The translations under genes and the position numbers were made by a program. Shown piece after piece: positions 5,896-10,162 of a stretch of DNA of 10,162 nucleotides (position 1 is the stretch's first letter; each line of letters opens with the position of its first letter). Source of the stretch: PVC group bacterium (GTDB lineage Bacteria > GCA-001730085 > JADFSZ01); the NCBI GenBank assembly GCA_022560555.1, contig JADFSZ010000049.1, positions 1 through 10,162 of the forward strand. The letters are read 5' to 3'. Under the pieces are notes generated by a model that saw only the letters and a list, made by a program, of their open reading frames with translations, was not told where the DNA came from and searched no databases.

Positions 5896-6494
5896 GCGGC
5901 TTTATCTTCCTCTGCCTGAAGGCGGGATTTAAGAATTTTTTGTGAAGATTTAGACAGGTTTTCATCGTCTTCCAGGTAACGTTTAATTTTTCGAATCCCT
6001 TCCTGATATTCAGGGATCTGGACCTTTTCATATAAGTTGACTTTTTGTGTCGTTTTTTTTCGCGCGTGCTCAAGGATCTTGGATTTTTTGACCGCTACAT
6101 CCCTCTCGATATGAAGTTTTACGAGATTTTTAAGAATGTCCAGTCCTCTCGGGATCCACGCTTGTGTTAAAACATAAGAGTGGGGAGTTTCATGAAAGTC
6201 AATATGATCCAAAACGGGTGTTTTGATACCGGCAATTTTACGAACAGACAAATGCGCTTTTTGAATTCCGAGGTATTGCGGGAACTCGGCCCATAATTTT
6301 AAGAAAGGTTTGATCAGATCTTGAGCGTCTTGAATATCTTTTTGGATTTGACGGGCAAGATTCGTAGCGCGCTTAACCTCGATACGTAAGGCCGCTTCTT
6401 TGGCCTTTAAAATCGGTAAAGCCAGGAGACGGATTTTGAGTCCTTTATTTAATTCGTGAAGGTACGTTTTATTAAATTGAATTTTGAGAGCCAT
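5892..6494 (-). CDS. atpD: V-type ATPase subunit D (central rotor shaft)
   Basis: Subunit D is the long coiled-coil shaft that reaches into the A3B3 head and transmits rotation to the K ring. From the ATG at 6494 the protein is 200 residues, the usual length. It starts with M-A-L-K-I-Q-F-N-K-T, then L-P-x-L-K-A-K-E-A-A-L-R-I-E-V-K-R-A (about 26-43), typical of the first long helix. The C-terminal helix carries the family pattern K-V-N-L-Y-E-x-V-x-I-P (about 151-161) followed by I-R-K-I-K-R-Y-L-E-D-D-E. A TTG further upstream (6521) is in frame but would add nine residues coded by repeat-derived DNA, so I chose the ATG; its ribosome site is weak. The gene is separated from B by 98 bases and overlaps I by four. 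Confidence 0.92.
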   Translation of the reverse strand: MALKIQFNKTYLHELNKGLKIRLLALPILKAKEAALRIEVKRATNLARQIQKDIQDAQDLIKPFLKLWAEFPQYLGIQKAHLSVRKIAGIKTPVLDHIDFHETPHSYVLTQAWIPRGLDILKNLVKLHIERDVAVKKSKILEHARKKTTQKVNLYEKVQIPEYQEGIRKIKRYLEDDENLSKSSQKILKSRLQAEEDKAA

Positions 6495-6499
6495 TATTT

Positions 6500-6519
6500 T
6501 TCGCTTCGCTCTTAATGAC
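6500..6519 (-). repeat. Possible half-unit of a dispersed intergenic repeat
   Basis: The minus strand reads GTCATTAAGAGCGAAGCGAA just before the D start. It closely resembles a dispersed intergenic repeat known from many bacterial genomes, GTCATTGCGAGCGAAGCGAA, which is often mis-translated as S-L-R-A-K-R peptides; the in-frame extension of D would indeed read S-L-R-A-K-R. Two bases differ. The identification is from memory of that repeat family, not from a search. Confidence 0.4.
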
Positions 6520-6541
6520 AAATGAACAATGACAAATGAAT
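6514..6541. repeat. Tandem 14-bp direct repeat, two units
   Basis: AATGACAAATGAAC (6514-6527) is followed directly by AATGACAAATGAAT (6528-6541), 13 of 14 bases identical. The unit overlaps the dispersed-repeat remnant at its D-proximal end. An 8-bp inverted repeat (AATGAATA at 6535-6542, TATTCATT at 6582-6589) brackets the hairpin part of the same spacer. Confidence 0.7.
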
Positions 6542-6592
6542 AATTAAAAACTGCCGGACGATCTTACGGCCTATTTTCTACTATTCATTACT

Positions 6593-7960
6593 TTAACTGT
6601 TTTGTTTTGTCAGTTCGGCTTGACCATCCAGCCACTGCTCATCTTGAGGCCAAAACTGATCGACGATTTCTTGCTTGATCCCAACTTCATCTTTCGAAAA
6701 ATATTTAGCAAAAAGCTGCCACGCGATTTGCAGCATAGTGTCAATATCGATATTCACGTCGATGGCTAAAAGATGCTCGGAATATTCCTTCGCGAAATTC
6801 AGGGATCGTTTGTCATATTCCGTGAGATCAAAACCGTTTTCCTGCTTTGTTTTGGCATTCGCGGCATCGGAATATAATCGTACCGCGGCATTCATCACTT
6901 GAGGATGATCAGCGCGCGTCTTTTTACCGATCACGAGTTGCTTTAATCTCGATAAACTGCGGAACGGATCTATGATCACTTTTCCGATATCGGTGTCCCG
7001 TCTAAGATAAAGTTGCCCTTCCGTAATGTATCCGGTGTTGTCGGGAATGGCGTGTGTGATGTCCCCTCCGGAAAGCGTGGTTACCGCAATAATCGTGATA
7101 GATCCGCCATCGGGGAATTGAGCCGCTTTTTCGTAAATTTTGGCTAGATCACTGTACAAAGATCCCGGCATGCTGTCCTTTGAGGGAATTTGATCCATTC
7201 TGTTCGACACAATCGAAAGAGCATCGGCATAAAGCGTCATGTCCGTTAAAAGAACGAGAACTTTCATATTGTGTTTTATCGCGAAGTGTTCTGCTGCCGT
7301 CAGAGACATATCCGGAATTAAAAGCCGCTCAACAGGAGGGTTTTCTGTCGTATTCATAAAACAAATAATACGGTCTAACGCTCCGGCATTGTCAAAGATC
7401 GCTTTGTAGTATAAATAGTCATCGTTTGACATCCCCATGCCGCCAAGAACGATCAGATCCGCCTTTGCGCGAAGAGCCACGTCTGCCATCACTTGATTGA
7501 AGGGCTGATCGGGATCGGCAAAAAAAGGAATCTTTTGTCCTGTCACAAGGGTGTTGTTCAAATCAATGCCCGCGATGCCCGTCGCGATCAATTCGGAGGG
7601 CTGTTTTCGCCGAACAGGATTTATGGTCGGACCGTTGATTTCGACTTCCTCCCCTTCAATGTCAGGTCCGCCGTCAATCACGTTCCCGTAGGCGTCAAAA
7701 AAGCGGCCGCGCAGTTCGTCCCCGACTTTTAGCGTTGGGCCGCGGCCAAGAAAGACAACCTCGGAATTTGTGGCGATATTTTCCGTGCCCGGAAACACCT
7801 GTAGCGTGACTTTATTTCCGAAAATTTTGACCACCTGAGCCGGACGATTGTCAACAAAAGCCATCTCAAGATTGCCGATACCCTCTGCCGTGATCGTGCA
7901 TGTTGCCTTAGTAATATTGTCAATCTTTGTATAGATTTTCTGAAAGGCTTGTGTCTTCAT
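6593..7960 (-). CDS. atpB: V-type ATPase subunit B (non-catalytic head subunit)
   Basis: B alternates with A in the cytosolic hexamer and supplies the other face of the nucleotide sites. The 455-residue protein has the N-terminal beta barrel (about 1-75), a nucleotide-binding-like core (about 80-370) and a C-terminal helical domain. As expected for B, the P-loop is degenerate: around 143-155 it reads K-I-P-F-F-A-D-P-D-Q-P-F-N with no G-K-T. Family landmarks include L-G-G-M-G-M (172-177), E-N-P-P-V-E-R-L-L-I-P-D (206-217), L-V-L-L-T-D-M-T-L-Y-A-D-A-L (235-248), I-P-D-N-T-G-Y-I-T-E-G-Q (305-316) and S-L-S-R-L (335-339). The ATG at 7960 overlaps the A stop by four bases, and an AAAGGAAA ribosome site lies within the end of A. 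Confidence 0.96.
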   Translation of the reverse strand: MKTQAFQKIYTKIDNITKATCTITAEGIGNLEMAFVDNRPAQVVKIFGNKVTLQVFPGTENIATNSEVVFLGRGPTLKVGDELRGRFFDAYGNVIDGGPDIEGEEVEINGPTINPVRRKQPSELIATGIAGIDLNNTLVTGQKIPFFADPDQPFNQVMADVALRAKADLIVLGGMGMSNDDYLYYKAIFDNAGALDRIICFMNTTENPPVERLLIPDMSLTAAEHFAIKHNMKVLVLLTDMTLYADALSIVSNRMDQIPSKDSMPGSLYSDLAKIYEKAAQFPDGGSITIIAVTTLSGGDITHAIPDNTGYITEGQLYLRRDTDIGKVIIDPFRSLSRLKQLVIGKKTRADHPQVMNAAVRLYSDAANAKTKQENGFDLTEYDKRSLNFAKEYSEHLLAIDVNIDIDTMLQIAWQLFAKYFSKDEVGIKQEIVDQFWPQDEQWLDGQAELTKQNS

Positions 7961-9717
7961 GACGCGGATTTCCTTTCCGATAAAACGTCATCGTGTTTCT
8001 GACGGAATTTTTTAAATGAAGATGAGTCAAACTCTTGGTAATTCATCTGTTTTAAATTGTTAATCATTTTTTTAAAATAGTGAGTGACCTCTTCAAAATT
8101 TTCAAAAGTAAATTTTGCTTGGCAAATATCTAAAACAAGCTTAGCCATGTATTTTTGCCGTGAGAGCGGAGTGGAGCAGTCCACTTTATCAAAAGCGTCT
8201 TGCTGTAAAATGATGGCGTCTATCAGTTCGCTTTTCCAAAAAATATCGTGATAATGTACCGGAACACCGTCATCGCCGAGAATATTGATTTGATCTTTGA
8301 CCTCTTTACCCCGAAGAAGCATATCTTTTAAAGCAGTGACTTTATCTATCCAGCCGGCTTCGATTGTCGTATTCATATTTTCTATAACTTCGCTGTACTC
8401 CAAATATTTTGAGTAGGATTCGATCGGATCGATGGCCGGATAACGTTTGCTGTCCGCCCGTGCCTGGGACAGAGCGTAAAAAGCCCGCGCGGCTTTTTTC
8501 GTCGACTCGGTTACGGGTTCCTTCAGATTTCCTCCGGCCGGACTCACTGTTCCGATAAACGTGATGGATCCCGATTGTCCGTTGTTGAGATGGACATAAC
8601 CGGCCCGGGAATAAAAGTTAGCGATGATCGCGGGCAGATCCATCGGAAAAGCATCCGGACCGGGCAGCTCTTCCATACGATTTGACATTTCTCTTAGGGC
8701 TTGGGCCCAGCGGGACGTGGAATCTGCAAGAAGCAAGACCTTTAGGCCCATCGAGCGGTAATACTCCGCAATGGTCATCCCCGTATAGACGGAAGCCTCT
8801 CTCGATGCAACCGGCATGTTGGAAGTGTTGCAAATAATAATGGTTCTCTCCATCAGTTTTCGGCCGGTACGCGGATCATCCAGCTCCGGAAATTCCGTAA
8901 AAATTTCAACGACCTCGTTCGCACGTTCTCCGCAAGCAACGATAATAATGAGATCCGCATCCGCGTATTTGGATAGAGCATGTTGGAGTACCGTTTTTCC
9001 GCAACCGAACGGCCCGGGGATAAATCCTGTTCCGCCCTCGACCATAGGATTAAGTGTATCAATCACGCGTACACCTGTCTCAAAGATTTTGGAAGGGCGC
9101 GGTTTATCCGCGTAAAATTTGGGGGTAATCTTTACGGGCCAGGTCATGATCATGCTCACGTTGTGGGTCACGCCCTTGGAGTCCTTGATAACGGCCATCG
9201 TATCCCGGGCCTTATACTCACCTTCTGCTGCTGTCGACACGATGGTTCCTTGCCCCGGAAATTTGAACGGTACCATAATCTTATGGTTGATCCACCCCTC
9301 TTTGACTTCTCCTAACCAGTCTGCGGCCCCGACCGTGTCGCCGATTTTAGCCAAAGGATGAAAATGCCATACCGCATTTTCATCGAGGGCAGGAGAAGAG
9401 CTTCCTCTCTCGAGAAAAAGTCCTTCGATTAATTCTAAATCATTTTGCAAGCCGTCATAGCGTTTGGAAAGCATCCCCGGTCCCAATGTGACTTCCAGCA
9501 TGTGGCCGGTGAAAGAAGCGGTGTGACCGACTTTGAGTCCCGCGGTATTTTCAAAAACTTGAACATAAGCGATGTCTCCGTTGATTTTGATGATTTCAGC
9601 TTTGAGTTTTGTGCCTTCCAGATCGATATTGCATATCTCGTTTTGCGCGACAGGGCCGTCCACTTGAATAAGGACGAGATTAGCGACAATGCCTGTGATA
9701 ATTCCTTGTGTACTCAT
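7957..9717 (-). CDS. atpA: V-type ATPase catalytic subunit A
   Basis: A is the ATP-hydrolysing (or ATP-making) subunit. The 586-residue protein has an N-terminal barrel (about 1-70), the bulge region special to A subunits (about 110-200), the catalytic core and a C-terminal helical domain. The P-loop is G-P-F-G-C-G-K-T (235-242, Lys241). The catalytic glutamate is Glu264 in C-G-E-R-A-N-E-V (262-269). The Walker B strand ends in L-L-L-A-D-S-T-S-R-W-A (328-338, Asp332). Other landmarks are I-C-N-T-S-N-M-P-V-A-x-R-E (295-307) and V-S-P-A-G-G-N (391-397). The phrases L-S-K-Y-A and L-Q-Q-x-A-F-D are like chlamydial A subunits. Cys239 stands where most prokaryotic A subunits have Ser or Ala. The ATG at 9717 overlaps the DUF2764 stop by four bases and is preceded by a strong GGAGG six bases away. 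Confidence 0.97.
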   Translation of the reverse strand: MSTQGIITGIVANLVLIQVDGPVAQNEICNIDLEGTKLKAEIIKINGDIAYVQVFENTAGLKVGHTASFTGHMLEVTLGPGMLSKRYDGLQNDLELIEGLFLERGSSSPALDENAVWHFHPLAKIGDTVGAADWLGEVKEGWINHKIMVPFKFPGQGTIVSTAAEGEYKARDTMAVIKDSKGVTHNVSMIMTWPVKITPKFYADKPRPSKIFETGVRVIDTLNPMVEGGTGFIPGPFGCGKTVLQHALSKYADADLIIIVACGERANEVVEIFTEFPELDDPRTGRKLMERTIIICNTSNMPVASREASVYTGMTIAEYYRSMGLKVLLLADSTSRWAQALREMSNRMEELPGPDAFPMDLPAIIANFYSRAGYVHLNNGQSGSITFIGTVSPAGGNLKEPVTESTKKAARAFYALSQARADSKRYPAIDPIESYSKYLEYSEVIENMNTTIEAGWIDKVTALKDMLLRGKEVKDQINILGDDGVPVHYHDIFWKSELIDAIILQQDAFDKVDCSTPLSRQKYMAKLVLDICQAKFTFENFEEVTHYFKKMINNLKQMNYQEFDSSSFKKFRQKHDDVLSERKSAS

Positions 9718-10162
9718 AGAGTTCCTCCGGCGTGTTGAAACGATTCGCTAAATTGAAAACTTTTTTTAAGTTCATCGGTGAGAGTATCAATACGTTCTTG
9801 TCCCCGCTCGGGTGTGAGGCCTTGCCGGCGGGAAGCCATATCCAGTTTGAGGAAATAGGCTAAAAGTGACTCGATACGAAAGAACGAAGATGAAGGTATG
9901 TCCTCGAGCTTATTCCAACGGATCTGATCGATACCTATCTCGAGAGCCAAGGGATTATCCTTATAGAGCTCGCAAATTTTCTCGGCGAGAGGGAATATAG
10001 GGGTCAAGCCAAAATCCGCGGCCTGACTTTTCAAAACAGCTTCAGCCACATCATTGTCCCCGATGATCATGGATGAGCAAGGACGTTTGTATTGGCGGCA
10101 ATTCAAGCCGGCGAGAATATTCCGGATGTCTAAATCAAAACGAAACCAATCGCGGATAAATG
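9714..10162 (-). CDS. DUF2764-family protein of the V-ATPase operon, partial (N-terminus beyond right edge)
   Basis: The frame stays open to the right edge, so the gene starts outside the window; 148 residues of its C-terminal part are visible. A TTG at 10106 could be taken as a start, but the frame upstream of it codes W-F-R-F-D-L-D-I-R-N-I-L-A-G-L, which fits the family pattern (an aromatic-rich helix followed by I-R-N-I-L) and shows that the protein continues. The C-terminal part, F-F-R-I-E-S-L-L-A-Y-F-L-K-L, with following charged helices, also fits. DUF2764 genes stand between the E and A subunit genes in chlamydial, spirochaetal and Bacteroidetes V-ATPase operons. Their role is not established to my knowledge; an adaptor or stalk part in place of subunit C is an inference. 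By this gene order, subunit E should lie just beyond the right edge. Confidence 0.8.
   Translation of the reverse strand, partial: FIRDWFRFDLDIRNILAGLNCRQYKRPCSSMIIGDNDVAEAVLKSQAADFGLTPIFPLAEKICELYKDNPLALEIGIDQIRWNKLEDIPSSSFFRIESLLAYFLKLDMASRRQGLTPERGQERIDTLTDELKKSFQFSESFQHAGGTL

Larger units (their letters stand above)
6495..6592 (-). promoter_or_regulatory. B-D intercistronic spacer with weak hairpin
   Basis: This 98-base gap is the longest in the operon. Reading downstream from the B stop, a weak stem (GCCG at 6569-6572 pairing with CGGC at 6552-6555) is followed by A-G-T5. It could be a leaky attenuator lowering D relative to A and B, which are needed in threefold excess, but the stem has only four base pairs. 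The spacer also contains the repeats listed separately. Confidence 0.25.

Noticed and set aside
6495-6521. TTG start nine codons upstream for subunit D
   Set aside because: The added residues are coded by repeat-like DNA, and family members begin at the Met-Ala-x-Lys position given by the ATG at 6494.
9714-10106. A complete 130-residue protein starting at a TTG
   Set aside because: The frame remains open to the right edge and codes family-like sequence upstream of the TTG, so the gene is partial rather than short.

Overview
The window is bacterial chromosome, dense with genes and moderately AT-rich. It is dominated by the distal part of a bacterial V-type (V/A-type) ATPase operon of the chlamydial/spirochaetal/Bacteroidetes kind. 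The order, read on the minus strand from the right edge, is DUF2764 protein, A, B, D, I, K. The strongest taxonomic hint is this gene order together with the sequence style of A and B. A FecR protein with a signal peptide and a hopanoid-associated-type phosphorylase point to a Gram-negative cell envelope. A member of the PVC group (for example Omnitrophota or an environmental chlamydia relative) fits, but this is a guess; I cannot place the organism more closely.

Layout. Positions 1-971 (minus) hold a FecR-domain exported protein that runs off the left edge. 1009-1686 (minus) is a MazG-type nucleotide pyrophosphohydrolase, 37 bases upstream of the FecR gene and probably co-transcribed with it. 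1793-2575 (plus) is a divergent nucleoside-phosphorylase-superfamily protein that looks most like HpnG. 2576-2706 is an intergenic region with a textbook sigma-70 promoter whose -35 box sits inside a perfect 18-bp palindrome. 2707-3408 (plus) is an unrecognised 233-residue protein. 3419-3461 is a strong two-way terminator shared by that gene and the ATPase operon converging from the right. 3477-10162 (minus) is the ATPase operon: K (3477-3935), I (3982-5895), D (5892-6494), B (6593-7960), A (7957-9717) and DUF2764 (9714 to beyond the right edge).

How the genes work together. A and B form the catalytic hexamer, D the rotor shaft, I the membrane stator half-channel and K the rotor ring. DUF2764 presumably fills a stalk or adaptor role. 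The genes overlap by 4 bases (ATGA) at three junctions, which suggests translational coupling. The two junctions without overlap are B to D and I to K. The K subunit carries the full set of sodium-ligand residues known from Enterococcus hirae NtpK, so the enzyme is probably sodium-coupled.

No tRNA, rRNA, CRISPR array, insertion sequence or phage gene was seen, and no stretch longer than 300 bases lacks a gene. The window looks mostly like ordinary core genome. The least explained parts are the unrecognised 233-residue gene with its palindrome-covered promoter, the MazG with a ruined C-terminal active site, and a dispersed-repeat remnant in the B-D junction.
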